This document shows, piece after piece, positions 10,870 to 19,832 of a stretch of DNA of 53,453 nt; the first letter of the stretch is position 1; each line of letters begins with the position of its first letter. A program made the translations under genes and the position numbers. Origin of the DNA: Gemmatimonadales bacterium (GTDB lineage Bacteria; Gemmatimonadota; Gemmatimonadetes; Gemmatimonadales; JACORV01); the NCBI GenBank assembly GCA_030697825.1, contig JAUYOW010000329.1:1-53453 (forward strand). The letters are read 5' to 3'. The notes beneath the pieces were generated by a model. The model did no database searches. It had not been told where the DNA came from and saw only the letters and a list, made by a program, of their open reading frames with translations.

Positions 10870-11366
10870 GCGGCCTCCTCTATCACACCCCACTGCACCA
10901 ACTGGGCCTCGACGCGGCTCACGACTTCCGGAACCGCGTCCTCGACGGCCGGGGTGGGTCGCTCGTCGAACGTGCGGGTATCGGACGCCTCGACGGCGAA
11001 GAAGACGATCTCGCCGGGGAGCGGCAGGCCCACGGCGCGGCCGAAGTCGAGCGCCGAACCGAGGCTGATGTCGTGGTAGCCGGCGGCGCGCAGGGTGGGG
11101 ATGGCCCGGTCGGGACTCAGGCGGTAGACCGTGCCGGGCGGCCCGTGCCGCCACTCGATGGCGTCGATGATGATCGCGCGCGCGAAGCCCGCGAGCAGGT
11201 CCAGGAACCGGATCCCGCCCCACGAGCTCTCCCGCACCTCCACCGGCGCGCCGGCGAGGCGCTCGGCCAGCACCCGCGCGGCGAGCACGCCTACGGCGTC
11301 GTCGCGCAGGATCGGATTGCCGAGCCCGACGACGACCACCTGGTGAGCGGGGTCCGGTCCGGTCAC
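10851..11366 (-). CDS. [NiFe] hydrogenase maturation endopeptidase (HycI/HyaD family)
   Basis: 171 residues from the GTG at 11366, preceded by AGGAGG with good spacing. It opens VVVVGLGNPILRDDAVG, the family signature, with the acidic nickel-sensing residue in LRDD. A second acidic residue is in IIIDAIEW, and a His lies in YHDISLG. These proteases clip the C-terminal tail of the large subunit once nickel is inserted. The adjacent large subunit ends with such a tail (26 residues after its last ligand motif), a direct functional match. The start overlaps the large-subunit end closely (gap 20 nt), so it is co-transcribed. Confidence 0.93.
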   Translation of the reverse strand: MTGPDPAHQVVVVGLGNPILRDDAVGVLAARVLAERLAGAPVEVRESSWGGIRFLDLLAGFARAIIIDAIEWRHGPPGTVYRLSPDRAIPTLRAAGYHDISLGSALDFGRAVGLPLPGEIVFFAVEASDTRTFDERPTPAVEDAVPEVVSRVEAQLVQWGVIEEAACTKPA

Positions 11367-11386
11367 GCGCTCCTCCTGCGCCGGCG

Positions 11387-12850
11387 CTACGGTCGGCGCA
11401 GCACCTGAACCACCCGGCCGTCCGGGTCGCGGATGCGCAGCTCCAGCGGCATCTGCCCGGGGAGGCTGTGCGTCGCGCACCCGAAGCACGGATCGTAGGC
11501 GCGGAAGGCCATCTCGACCATGTTGAGGACGCCGTCGCTGGCCTCGACACCCTTCCGGATCAGCTTCGACGCCGCCCGCTTGACCGCCATCGAGATGGCC
11601 GCGTGGTTGTTGGTCGTCCCGACGATCAGGTTCACCTTGCGGACGATCCCCCGGTCGTCCGTCTGGTAGTGGTGGTACAGCGTGCCCCGTGGCGCCTCTA
11701 CGGATCCCACCCCCTCCGTTGGGATCTCGGTCGGGATGGTGCGGTACTCGGCGCTCGTTATCTCGGGGTCCGTCGCCAGCTCGAGGGTGCGCTCGGCCGC
11801 GTACATGATCTCGATCACGCGCGCCCAGTGGGTTGCCAGCGTGGCGTGGACCGGCTTGCCGCCGAGCGTCTGGTACATCCGCTCGTAGGCCTCCTGGGCC
11901 TTCGGCGTCGCCATGCCGTCCGCGGCGTTGAGCCGCGCGAGCGGGGTGGCCCGGTAAACGCCCGAATCGGGACCGTCCACGAAGCCCTTCCAGCCGACTC
12001 GCTTCAGGTACGGGTACTTCAGGTACGACCACGGCTCGACGTGCTCGGCGATGTGGTCGAGGTAGTCCCTGGCCGGGAACTTCGCGAATTCCTTGCCTTC
12101 CTGGTCCACGACCCGGATGAGGCCGTCGTAGAAGTTCACCCGGTTGTTGGCGTCCACCGTCCCCATCGAATAGAGGCGGTGGTTGTACACGTCACCGAGG
12201 ATGAGGTCCACGTACTCCTGGTTCTTGAGCACGATCGCGTCGAACACGCCGAGCGTGAACTCGGCGAACTCGACGAACTCGCGGGCGAGCTGCTCGATGC
12301 GCTGGCGCTCCGGCTCGGTGAGGCCCTTGCTCACCCCGCCGGGGATCGAGGTGACGGGGTGGATGGCCTTGCCGCCCAGGATCTTCACCACCTCCTGCGC
12401 GCCCGCCCGCTGGCGGATCACCCGCTTCCCCGCCTCCAGGCCGACCTTCGCGATCACGCCGAGGATGTTCCGCTCGGCCGCGGGCGCGGTGGGCCCGACC
12501 ACGAAGTCGGGCCCGCCCAGCGCGTAAAAGTGGGTGGTGTGGTCGCCGGTGTAGAACGCGGCGTACAGCAGCTCGCGGAGCTTCTTGGCTGCGGGGGGCG
12601 GCTCGACATGGAAGACGGCGTCGCACGCCTTGGCCGACGCCATGTGGTGCGCTTCGGGACACACGCCACAGATCCGCGTCATAATGCGGGGCAGCTCTTC
12701 CACCGGCCGCCCCTCGCAGAACTTCTCGAAGCCCCGGAGCTCGGGGATCTGAAGGTAGGTTTCGGCGACCTCTCCCTCGTCGGTGAGGAAGATGTCGATC
12801 TTCCCGTGCCCTTCGAGCCGGGTGATGGGATCGATCGAGATGGTCTTCAT
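11387..12850 (-). CDS. mvhA: Group 3 [NiFe] hydrogenase large subunit (MvhA-like)
   Basis: 487 residues. The N-terminal nickel motif is RICGVC (Cys61, Cys64), and the C-terminal motif is DPCFGCATH (Cys455, Cys458, His461), giving the four Cys ligands of the Ni-Fe centre. A 26-residue tail follows His461 and should be removed by the adjacent endopeptidase. Length and spacing are those of the MvhA/FrhA/HoxH branch (group 3) rather than the membrane-bound group 1. Neighbours mvhG, mvhD and hdrABC point to the Mvh (3c) type, where H2 oxidation is coupled to heterodisulfide-reductase-like flavin bifurcation. The start overlaps the small subunit stop (ATGA). The subgroup call is from context and needs a phylogeny. 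Confidence 0.94.
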   Translation of the reverse strand: MKTISIDPITRLEGHGKIDIFLTDEGEVAETYLQIPELRGFEKFCEGRPVEELPRIMTRICGVCPEAHHMASAKACDAVFHVEPPPAAKKLRELLYAAFYTGDHTTHFYALGGPDFVVGPTAPAAERNILGVIAKVGLEAGKRVIRQRAGAQEVVKILGGKAIHPVTSIPGGVSKGLTEPERQRIEQLAREFVEFAEFTLGVFDAIVLKNQEYVDLILGDVYNHRLYSMGTVDANNRVNFYDGLIRVVDQEGKEFAKFPARDYLDHIAEHVEPWSYLKYPYLKRVGWKGFVDGPDSGVYRATPLARLNAADGMATPKAQEAYERMYQTLGGKPVHATLATHWARVIEIMYAAERTLELATDPEITSAEYRTIPTEIPTEGVGSVEAPRGTLYHHYQTDDRGIVRKVNLIVGTTNNHAAISMAVKRAASKLIRKGVEASDGVLNMVEMAFRAYDPCFGCATHSLPGQMPLELRIRDPDGRVVQVLRRP

Positions 12851-13806
12851 TTCGCCATCCCCCTGACCGGCGAGACCGGGAGGCTAAACCGGTAGAAGGT
12901 GCCGATGGGGTCCTCGATGCCGGAGAGTATCGCCTCGATCTCCGCCGGGTCCTGCGAGTCGATGACCGACGCGAGGGCGCTGATCATCTTCGCGCCCTGG
13001 TCCTTGGAGCCCGGCGGCGGGCCGTAGCAGCCGCGGCACGGCATCCCGACGGCCGGGCACAGCGCCCCGCACCCGCTGCGCGTCGCCGGCCCCATGCAGA
13101 CGATGCACTGGTCGAGGAGGCAGCGGCTCGGGTCGGTGACGACCTCGTGCGGCCGGACGAACTTCCGGATGCGCTTCTCCTCACGCACCCGCGGGCACTC
13201 GTCGCAGCAGGTCTTCTCGCCCGCGCCGAGGACCGAGCCCTTGGGCGGCAGCGGCTTGCCCTGCATTATGTGCTCGAGCACCGCCCAGATCTGCACGGCC
13301 TGCGGCGGGCAGCCGGGGATGTAATAGTCCACGTCGACCACCTGGCCCAGCGTGCGCACGCTGTCCTGGAACACCGGCAGGTCGAGGTGGCCTTCGGGCA
13401 CCGCCGTCCGCGCCTGCGGCAGCGTGCCTTCGGGATTCACGGTAGACGGGGTCTCGCGGTACACGCGGGAGAAGATCTCGTCCCTGGTGAACTGGTTGGC
13501 GAGGCCGGGGATGCACCCCTCGTGCGCGCACGACCCGAACGCGACCAGCACCTTGCTGGTGCGCCGCAGCAGCCTCGCCATGTGCTCGTTCTCGGACGTG
13601 CGGATAGCGCCGCTGAAGAGGCACAGGTCGATCGCGCCGTCCGGCAGCGCCTCGATGTCCTTGTACTTGAAGTCGGTGGCCACCGGCCACAGCACGAGGT
13701 CGAACGCCGCCGCGACGTCGAGGATGTGTGCCTCGATGTCGAGGATGGCGATGTCGCACCCGCCACAGGCAGCCGCCCAGTAGATCGCCAGCTTCGGCTT
13801 GCTCAT
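12847..13806 (-). CDS. mvhG: Group 3 [NiFe] hydrogenase small subunit (MvhG-like)
   Basis: 319 residues from the ATG at 13806. The proximal [4Fe-4S] site is formed by CGGCDIA (Cys14, Cys17), GSCAHEGC and the later CxP motif IPGCPP. The C-terminal half has further Cys clusters (CCDECP, CIVCMGPATRSGCGALCP, CRGCYGP) for the other iron-sulfur centres. It relays electrons from the Ni-Fe centre towards MvhD and HdrA. There is no Tat signal peptide, so the enzyme is cytosolic, as in group 3. It overlaps mvhA by 4 nt and follows mvhD with a 23-nt gap. Confidence 0.94.
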   Translation of the reverse strand: MSKPKLAIYWAAACGGCDIAILDIEAHILDVAAAFDLVLWPVATDFKYKDIEALPDGAIDLCLFSGAIRTSENEHMARLLRRTSKVLVAFGSCAHEGCIPGLANQFTRDEIFSRVYRETPSTVNPEGTLPQARTAVPEGHLDLPVFQDSVRTLGQVVDVDYYIPGCPPQAVQIWAVLEHIMQGKPLPPKGSVLGAGEKTCCDECPRVREEKRIRKFVRPHEVVTDPSRCLLDQCIVCMGPATRSGCGALCPAVGMPCRGCYGPPPGSKDQGAKMISALASVIDSQDPAEIEAILSGIEDPIGTFYRFSLPVSPVRGMAK

Positions 13807-13829
13807 CGCTCGCGCTCCTCGCCGCCCCG

Positions 13830-14267
13830 TCAGTCCGCCGCGGCGGCGGCCGGGGCCGGCGCCTCCACGGGATGCAGGGGGCCCAGGCTCCGGATCTCCT
13901 CGGTCATCTCGTTCACGACCCGCGCGTACTTCTCGCCCTCGGCCGCCGAGATCCACTCGACGCGGAGCCGGCGCGGATCGATGCCCTGTGCCTTGAGGAG
14001 CATCTTCAGTGCCACGCCGCGGCGCATCGCCTTGTAGTTGCCCTCGGCGTAGTGGCAGTCGCCCGGGTGGCAGCCGGCGATCAGCACGCCGTCCGCGCCC
14101 AGCTGGAGCGCGCGCAGGACGAACGTCGGATCCACGCGGCCGGTGCACATCACCCGGACGCTGCGCACGTTGGGCGCCGACTGGATGCGTGAGACCCCCG
14201 CCAGGTCCGCCCCAGAGTAGGCGCACCAGTTGCAGAGGAACCCGACGATCCGTGGCTCGAACTCCAT
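13830..14267 (-). CDS. mvhD: Hydrogenase iron-sulfur subunit MvhD (links hydrogenase to HdrA)
   Basis: 145 residues from the ATG at 14267, with GGAGGGAG upstream. Conserved Cys motifs FLCNWCAYSGADLAG, VMCTGRVDP and GCHPGDCHYAEGN are those of the MvhD/FrhD-delta family, which carries a [2Fe-2S] cluster and docks the hydrogenase on HdrA. The tail is Ala-rich low complexity (APAPAAAAAD). It lies between hdrA and mvhG in one operon; in methanogens and many bacteria the same trio supports flavin-based electron bifurcation. Confidence 0.94.
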   Translation of the reverse strand: MEFEPRIVGFLCNWCAYSGADLAGVSRIQSAPNVRSVRVMCTGRVDPTFVLRALQLGADGVLIAGCHPGDCHYAEGNYKAMRRGVALKMLLKAQGIDPRRLRVEWISAAEGEKYARVVNEMTEEIRSLGPLHPVEAPAPAAAAAD

Positions 14268-14280
14268 GGCCGCTCCCTCC

Positions 14281-17200
14281 TCAGGCCACGAACAGGCCCT
14301 CGAGCTCCGCGAGGACCTGCTCGTCCGTGAATCCCGCGCCCGTGATCGCGCCCGCCGGGCATGCCGCCACGCACGTCCCGCAGCCCTTGCACAGCGCGGT
14401 GTTGACCCGGGAGACCTTCTGGTCCGCCACGAAGTCGATGGCGAAGTACGGGCACAGGTTGTTGCAGATCCGGCACCCACTGCACCGTGCCTCGTCGATC
14501 GACGCGCGCATCGGGTCGATCGCCACCTGGCCCTTCGCGATCACGCCCATCATGCGCGCTGCCGCTCCGCTCGCCTGCGCCACCGTGTCCGGAATGTCCT
14601 TCGGCCCCTGGCACGTCCCGGCGATGTAGATGCCTTCGGTGAAGGTGGACATGGGATCGAGCTTCGGGTGCCGCTCCAGGAAGAACCCGTCCGGGCTCCG
14701 GCTGATCGAGAACAGCTTCTTGACCCGGTCGGCGTCGGCCTGCGGCTCGATGGCGGTGCAGAGGATCACCATGTCCACCGGGATCTCCCGGAACGCCCCG
14801 ATGAGAGTGTCCTCGCTCCGTACCAGCATGGTGCCGTGCTGGGCCATCTCGCCCCGGGCCTCGACGACCTCCGCGGCCCGGCCGCGTATCACGTTCGTGC
14901 CTTCCTCCAGCACGCGCCCGTAGAACTCCTCGAACCCTTTCCCGTAGGCCCGCATGTCGATGTAGAACTGGTATACGTGCGCGTCGGTCCGGTCGCGCAC
15001 CAGGTGCGCGAACTTGAGCGCGTACATACAGCAGACCCGCGAGCAGTAGCGGTGGTAGTCCTCGTGGCGCGAGCCGACGCAGTGCAGGATCGCGATGGCG
15101 CGCGGCGCGCGGCCGTCCTTGCAGGTGATCCGCCCCAGCGTCGGGCCGGCCGAGTTGAGCAGCCGCTCGAACTCCAGCCCGTTGTACACCTCCGGCAGCC
15201 GGCCGTAGCCGTACTGCTTGATCGTGCGCGCATCGAACAGCTGGTACCCGGTGGCCAGCAGCACCTGGCCAACCTTGACGTCCACCAGCTCGTCCTTCAT
15301 CCCGAGCACCACCGCCTCCGGCTCGCACACCCGCTCGCACTCCAGGCATTCGACGCAGACACCGCAGTTGAGGCACCGCTGCGCCTCGCGAACCGCCTGC
15401 TCCTCGCTGAAGCCCAACTCCACCTCGCGGAAGTCGGCCACCCGCTCCTGGGGCGGCGCCTTGGGCATGGCAACCCGCGGCGCTCGCGGCGTGTCCTTGT
15501 ACATCGGCGCGTAGGAATGCGGCCGGAACGTCTCGCCTTTGGTGGACCGCTGCCGCACGAGGTGCGTGGTGAAGTCGGCCAGCGGCCGGCCGTTCAGGTA
15601 CTTGTCGATCGCCTCGGCGGCGCGACGGCCGTTGCCCATCGCCGCGATCACCGTGGACGGCCCGAGCGCGACATCTCCACCGGCGAACACACCCGGGATC
15701 GACGTCTGTTTGCTCTCCGGGTCGATCTCCACCGTCCCCCACTTCGTGACCTTCAGCCCGTTCCCATTCCCTTGCTTCCCATTCCCCGTGAGCGCCGCTA
15801 CGTCGGGCGCCTGGCTGATCGCCACGATCACCGTGTCGAACTCGAGCACGTGCTCGCTGCCTTCAATCGGGATCGGACGGCGCCGCCCGCTGGCGTCGGG
15901 CTCGCCCAGCCGCATCGTCACGCACTTGACCGCGCTCACCTTGCCCCGCTCGCCGAGGACTTCGACCGGCGCGATCAGGTAGCGGATCATGACGCCTTCC
16001 GCCTCGGCGTCGTCGACCTCGTGCGCCGCGGCCGGCATCTCGGCGCGGGTGCGGCGATAGAGGATGGTGACCGGCGACCCGAGCCGGAGCGCCGTCCGCG
16101 CCGCGTCGATGGCGGTGTTCCCGCCGCCGATGACCGCCACCCGCCGGCCGACGTGGCCATTGACCCGCAGGTTGACCAGGCGCAGGAACTCGATGCCGGA
16201 CACCACGCCCTCGAGGCTCTCCCCGGGCACGTCGAGCCGCACATTCTCGTGGGCGCCGATCGCGAGGAAGACCGCCTGGAAGCCCTGATCGCGCAGCTGC
16301 TCCAGCGTGAAGTCGCGCCCTAGCTGGACGCCCGTCTTGAATTGCACGCCGAGCGACCGGATGTAGTCGATCTCCTCGTGGAGCAGCAGCCGCGGCAGCC
16401 GGTACTCGGGGATGCCGAGGGCCAGCATGCCCCCCAGCTCCTGGAACTTCTCGAAGACCGTGACCTGGTAGCCCCTGGTGGCGAGATCGTGCGCCGCCGT
16501 AAGGCCCGCCGGGCCCGAGCCGATGACCGCGACCTTCTCCGGCCGCGGCTCGATCTTCGGCGGCTTCACGGTCACCTTATGCTCGCGCGCCCAATCCAGC
16601 GCGAAGCGTTTGAGGTGCTGGATGGCGATGGGCTGGTCCACCAGGCCGCGGTTGCATTCCCCCTCACAGGGGTGATAGCACACCCTGCCGCACACCACGG
16701 CGAGGGGGTTGCGCTGCCGGATGAGCCGCGCCGCCTCCTTGAACTTCCGGTTCCTGATGAGCGCGATGTAGCCCGCGGCCTCCTGGCGGATGGGGCACCC
16801 CTCGATGCAGGGCGGCCGTTCCTGCTTCTCGATCACGTAGGTGTTGGGCACCGCCTGCGCGAAGGCCTTGTGGATCGCGGTGCGCTGGCCGAGGAGTTGG
16901 TCGAACGGGCTCGGCACGCTCACCGGGCAGACCTTGGTGCAGGCACCGCACGAGGTGCAGTCGGGCGTGACGTAGCGGGCGCGCTTGCGCAGGGTGACGG
17001 TGAAGTCGCCGAACGAGCCGGAGACCTTTTCGATGTCCGTCATCGTCATCAGGTGGATGTTCTTGCGATGGCTGACGGACACCATCTTCGGCGTCAGGAT
17101 GCACGCGGCGCAGTCGAGGGTGGGGAAGGTCTTGTCGAACTTCGCCATCGCCCCGCCGATCGTAGACTCACGCTCGACCAGGTGGATGTCGTTGCCCGTC

Positions 17201-17688
17201 TCGGCCAGCTCAAGCGCCGCCTGGATCCCCGCGATCCCGCCCCCGACTATCAGCGTCGCCGGGTTGAGGGGGGCGTACGATATCTCGAGGGGCTGGTTCA
17301 GCGCCACGCGGTTGATCGCCGCCACCACCAGGCCCTTGGCCTTGGCGGTGGCCGCCGCGCGGTCGCGGTGCACCCACGAGCACTGCTCCCGGATGTTGGC
17401 GATCTGGCAGAGGTAGCCGTTCAGGCCGGCCTGCGCGCAGGCATTGCGGAACGTCAGCTCGTGCATCTGCGGCGAGCACGCCGCCACCACCACGCGGTTG
17501 ACCCCGAACTTCTCGATGTCCTTCTGGATCCGCTCCTGCCCCGGTTGCGAGCACATGAACTTGTAGTCGCGGGAGACGACGACGTTGGGCCTCGTCCCCG
17601 CTAACTTCGCGACCTCCTCCACGTCCACCGTCGCCGAGATGTTGGTGCCGCAGTGGCAGACGTAGACACCCGTCTTGATCTCAGACAT
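14281..17688 (-). CDS. hdrA: HdrA flavoprotein with internal GltD-like NAD(P)H module (1135 aa fusion)
   Basis: HdrA is normally about 650 residues; this one is 1135. Order: N-terminal HdrA domain with Cys (YVCHCGTNIS; Cys46, Cys71); FAD motif LIVGGGIAGIQAALE at about 146-160; ferredoxin site CTSCGACTKVC (244-254). From about 290 to 790 there is an inserted glutamate-synthase-small-subunit-like module: Cys294/298 and 333-345, FAD site VAVIGSGPAG (386-395), NAD(P)H site VAVIGGGNTA (517-526), and a Cys-rich patch at 772-788. HdrA then resumes: VLLATGYQLFD; Cys870 with YCSRVCC (882-887), the atypical cluster motif; and two C-terminal [4Fe-4S] sites (1069-1079, 1100-1110). HdrA is the bifurcating flavin hub, and the insert could add NAD(P)H as an electron partner. 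The gene overlaps hdrB by 8 nt. Confidence 0.93.
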   Translation of the reverse strand: MSEIKTGVYVCHCGTNISATVDVEEVAKLAGTRPNVVVSRDYKFMCSQPGQERIQKDIEKFGVNRVVVAACSPQMHELTFRNACAQAGLNGYLCQIANIREQCSWVHRDRAAATAKAKGLVVAAINRVALNQPLEISYAPLNPATLIVGGGIAGIQAALELAETGNDIHLVERESTIGGAMAKFDKTFPTLDCAACILTPKMVSVSHRKNIHLMTMTDIEKVSGSFGDFTVTLRKRARYVTPDCTSCGACTKVCPVSVPSPFDQLLGQRTAIHKAFAQAVPNTYVIEKQERPPCIEGCPIRQEAAGYIALIRNRKFKEAARLIRQRNPLAVVCGRVCYHPCEGECNRGLVDQPIAIQHLKRFALDWAREHKVTVKPPKIEPRPEKVAVIGSGPAGLTAAHDLATRGYQVTVFEKFQELGGMLALGIPEYRLPRLLLHEEIDYIRSLGVQFKTGVQLGRDFTLEQLRDQGFQAVFLAIGAHENVRLDVPGESLEGVVSGIEFLRLVNLRVNGHVGRRVAVIGGGNTAIDAARTALRLGSPVTILYRRTRAEMPAAAHEVDDAEAEGVMIRYLIAPVEVLGERGKVSAVKCVTMRLGEPDASGRRRPIPIEGSEHVLEFDTVIVAISQAPDVAALTGNGKQGNGNGLKVTKWGTVEIDPESKQTSIPGVFAGGDVALGPSTVIAAMGNGRRAAEAIDKYLNGRPLADFTTHLVRQRSTKGETFRPHSYAPMYKDTPRAPRVAMPKAPPQERVADFREVELGFSEEQAVREAQRCLNCGVCVECLECERVCEPEAVVLGMKDELVDVKVGQVLLATGYQLFDARTIKQYGYGRLPEVYNGLEFERLLNSAGPTLGRITCKDGRAPRAIAILHCVGSRHEDYHRYCSRVCCMYALKFAHLVRDRTDAHVYQFYIDMRAYGKGFEEFYGRVLEEGTNVIRGRAAEVVEARGEMAQHGTMLVRSEDTLIGAFREIPVDMVILCTAIEPQADADRVKKLFSISRSPDGFFLERHPKLDPMSTFTEGIYIAGTCQGPKDIPDTVAQASGAAARMMGVIAKGQVAIDPMRASIDEARCSGCRICNNLCPYFAIDFVADQKVSRVNTALCKGCGTCVAACPAGAITGAGFTDEQVLAELEGLFVA

Positions 17689-18568
17689 GGGCGGCCTCCG
17701 CGAGCGTGGCCAGCTCCGGGCCCAAAGGCACCAGGTTCATCGGCAGCCCCAGCTCGTCGGCGCCCGCGCCAAGCGCCAGCCCCAGCAGCTGGGTGAAGAA
17801 GACGATGGGAACCTCGACCCGTCGGCGCAGGGCCCGGCCGATCTCGCCCTGATACGCTTCGAGGTTGATCTGGCACATCGGGCACGTCGTCACGACCACG
17901 TTGGCGCCCGCGTCCATCGCGCAGGCGAGGATGTCGCCGGAGAGCCGCAGGCCCACGTCCTCCGCGGTCGTCATCAGCATCCCGCCGCAGCAGCGGACCT
18001 TCATGGGGAAGTCCACCACCTCGGCGCCGAGGCGGCGGAACAGGTGGTCCAGCCACATCGGCACCTCGCGGTCATCGAAACCCCGCTCGGGGCGAACGAT
18101 CTGGCAGCCGTAGTATGGCGCGACCCTGGCGCCCTCCAGGCTCCGCACCGCCTTGGCCGCGATCGCCTCGAGCCCCACGTCGTTCACCAGCACGTCGAGC
18201 GGATGGCGGATGCGCAGCGTGCCGCGGTAGGCCAGGTCGCCCTCGGCCAGCGCCTCCCCCACCCGCTGGCGCAGCCCCGGCTGCTCGGCCAGGTAGCGGT
18301 GGGTCTTGTGGAGCACCAGGTAGCAGGCGCTGCACGGAGCCACCAGATCGGCGCCGGCGCCCTCCCGCTCGGCCAGCGCCAGGTTGCGGGCCGAGACCGC
18401 CAGGGCCATCGTCTCCGCGACCGACATATAGGCCGTCGCGCCACAGCAGTTCCAGTCGTCCAGCTCGCGCAGGTCGAGGCTGAGCCGGCGGAAGACGGCA
18501 CGCAGCGATAGGTCGTAGCCCCTGGCCGTCGACTCGAGCGAGCACCCCGGGAAGTACGTGTAGCGCAT
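17681..18568 (-). CDS. hdrB: Heterodisulfide reductase subunit B (HdrB)
   Basis: 295 residues from the ATG at 18568. There are two CCG domains: the first with Cys9 (YFPGCSLES), NCCGA at about 40 and CSACY; the second with YYGCQI, VRCCGGM and CPMCQIN. In methanogens these ligate two non-cubane [4Fe-4S] clusters that split a disulfide. In bacteria without coenzyme M the substrate of HdrBC is usually unknown, and other disulfides are proposed. No transmembrane segment is visible, so it belongs to the soluble HdrABC type. It sits between hdrC and hdrA in the order hdrC-hdrB-hdrA. Confidence 0.93.
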   Translation of the reverse strand: MRYTYFPGCSLESTARGYDLSLRAVFRRLSLDLRELDDWNCCGATAYMSVAETMALAVSARNLALAEREGAGADLVAPCSACYLVLHKTHRYLAEQPGLRQRVGEALAEGDLAYRGTLRIRHPLDVLVNDVGLEAIAAKAVRSLEGARVAPYYGCQIVRPERGFDDREVPMWLDHLFRRLGAEVVDFPMKVRCCGGMLMTTAEDVGLRLSGDILACAMDAGANVVVTTCPMCQINLEAYQGEIGRALRRRVEVPIVFFTQLLGLALGAGADELGLPMNLVPLGPELATLAEAAHV

Positions 18569-18585
18569 CGGTTCGCTCCCGTTCC

Positions 18586-19290
18586 TCAGGTGGCTGCCCG
18601 CGCGGAGGCAACGGGCCCCGGGCGCGGCGGCACGCCACTCACCACGCCGTACCCCACCGGCGCCGTCGCGCCCGCGATCTCGTGCTGCACCTGGAGCTCC
18701 AGCGCTTCGGCCCGGCGCAGGATCTTCCGCAGGCCCTCGAGTCCCCGGATGCGCCTGGCGCGGAGCGGCAGGCGGCCCTTTCTGAGCAGCCGCAGGGCAA
18801 GACCGACATGCTTCAACGCCCTCAAGATCCCGGCGCGGCTGTAGTAGAGCGCCATCAGTCGGGACTCGTTGTTCCGCCCATAGCGCTTCACCACCGTGAC
18901 GAACGACTCGGCGAGCGCGAAGACGGGATAGCGCGACGGCCGCAGGCCGCGCGCCATCGCCATCCGCTTCAGGGCGTAGATGATGTCGGTGATCTTGATG
19001 CCGACCGGGCAGCGTGCCGTGCAGGCGTAGCACGACGCGCACAGCCAGATGGTGCGGCTCCGCAGGATCGTGCCGATGTCTCCCGCGCGGAACCTCGCGA
19101 TCAACTCCCGCGGCGAGATGTCCATCGCGTAGGACACCGGGCAGGAGCCGGTGCACGTACCGCATTGGAGGCAGCGGCTGATTCGCCGCCCGCCGGGGAT
19201 CGACTCGACCTCCGCGAGAAACGCGCGGCGCAACTCGTGCTCCGCCGTGCTCATCCCGCGAACGTCGCCCACTACGTGAGCCGTCGTCAC
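18586..19290 (-). CDS. hdrC: Heterodisulfide reductase subunit C (HdrC)
   Basis: 234 residues from a GTG at 19290, chosen because AGGAGG lies 5 nt upstream; an in-frame ATG 12 codons later (19254) lacks such a site. There are two [4Fe-4S] ferredoxin motifs, CLQCGTCTGSCPV and CASCYACTARCPV, in the N-terminal 90 residues, then a basic helical C-terminus (RLLRKGRLPLRARRIRGLEG) and a Pro/Gly tail. HdrC relays electrons between HdrA and HdrB. It has no membrane cytochrome partner (HdrE), supporting a soluble complex. The gap to hdrB is 17 nt. Confidence 0.92.
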   Translation of the reverse strand: MTTAHVVGDVRGMSTAEHELRRAFLAEVESIPGGRRISRCLQCGTCTGSCPVSYAMDISPRELIARFRAGDIGTILRSRTIWLCASCYACTARCPVGIKITDIIYALKRMAMARGLRPSRYPVFALAESFVTVVKRYGRNNESRLMALYYSRAGILRALKHVGLALRLLRKGRLPLRARRIRGLEGLRKILRRAEALELQVQHEIAGATAPVGYGVVSGVPPRPGPVASARAAT

Positions 19291-19325
19291 CTTTCCCTCC
19301 TGGAGCGCGGGCCCGGGGCCCGCCC

Positions 19326-19832
19326 CTACTGGCGCAGACGGACCTCGGGCCGCCAGGGGGCCTGAAGGTCGTCGAAGGCGTGCGGGTACTGGAGGATCAC
19401 GGCGTACTCGGCCTCGAGCTCGGACTGGTGGCGCGCGTGGATCTCGGCGAGATACCGAAACATCGACTGGCCGGTCAGGTCGGTTGCAGCGTTCGCGGCG
19501 TCGAGATAGAACTCCCGAGCCTGCCGCTCCGCGTCGGCCGCGAAACGGAGTGCCGCGCGCAATCCCTCGCACCGGTCGGGGCCGGTCGGAGGACCGGGCG
19601 GCGGAACGAGCGACGGCGGAACGACCAGCGGCACGGCGGGAAAGAGCGCGTCGTAACGGTCGCGGAGCAACTGCTCCAGCTGGGCGGACTCCCGCGCCAG
19701 CAACAAGAACCGATCTGTGGCCAGCGGGTTGCTACAACCCGAGGCGAGGCTGCGGAATACTTGACCGGCGTCGATCTCCCGGCGTATGCCGACGCCGAGT
19801 GCTTCGAGCGAGGTGAGCTCGGACGTGATCAC
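19326..19832 (-). CDS. Ferritin-like (rubrerythrin-type) domain protein
   Basis: 168 residues from the GTG at 19832, with AAAGGAG 8 nt upstream. Four-helix pattern with carboxylate/His motifs: ARESAQLEQLLRDRY, AADAERQAREFYLDAAN, and MFRYLAEIHARHQSELEAEY (an ExxH pair). A Pro-rich loop (VVPPSLVPPPGPPTGP) separates the two helix pairs. There is no C-terminal rubredoxin CxxC. Such proteins usually bind a di-iron site and act in peroxide or oxygen defence. The first ExxH is ESAQ here, so metal binding is uncertain. It leads the hdr-mvh operon (gap 35 nt), where an O2-protective role for an oxygen-sensitive complex would make sense; that role is inference. Confidence 0.7.
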   Translation of the reverse strand: MITSELTSLEALGVGIRREIDAGQVFRSLASGCSNPLATDRFLLLARESAQLEQLLRDRYDALFPAVPLVVPPSLVPPPGPPTGPDRCEGLRAALRFAADAERQAREFYLDAANAATDLTGQSMFRYLAEIHARHQSELEAEYAVILQYPHAFDDLQAPWRPEVRLRQ

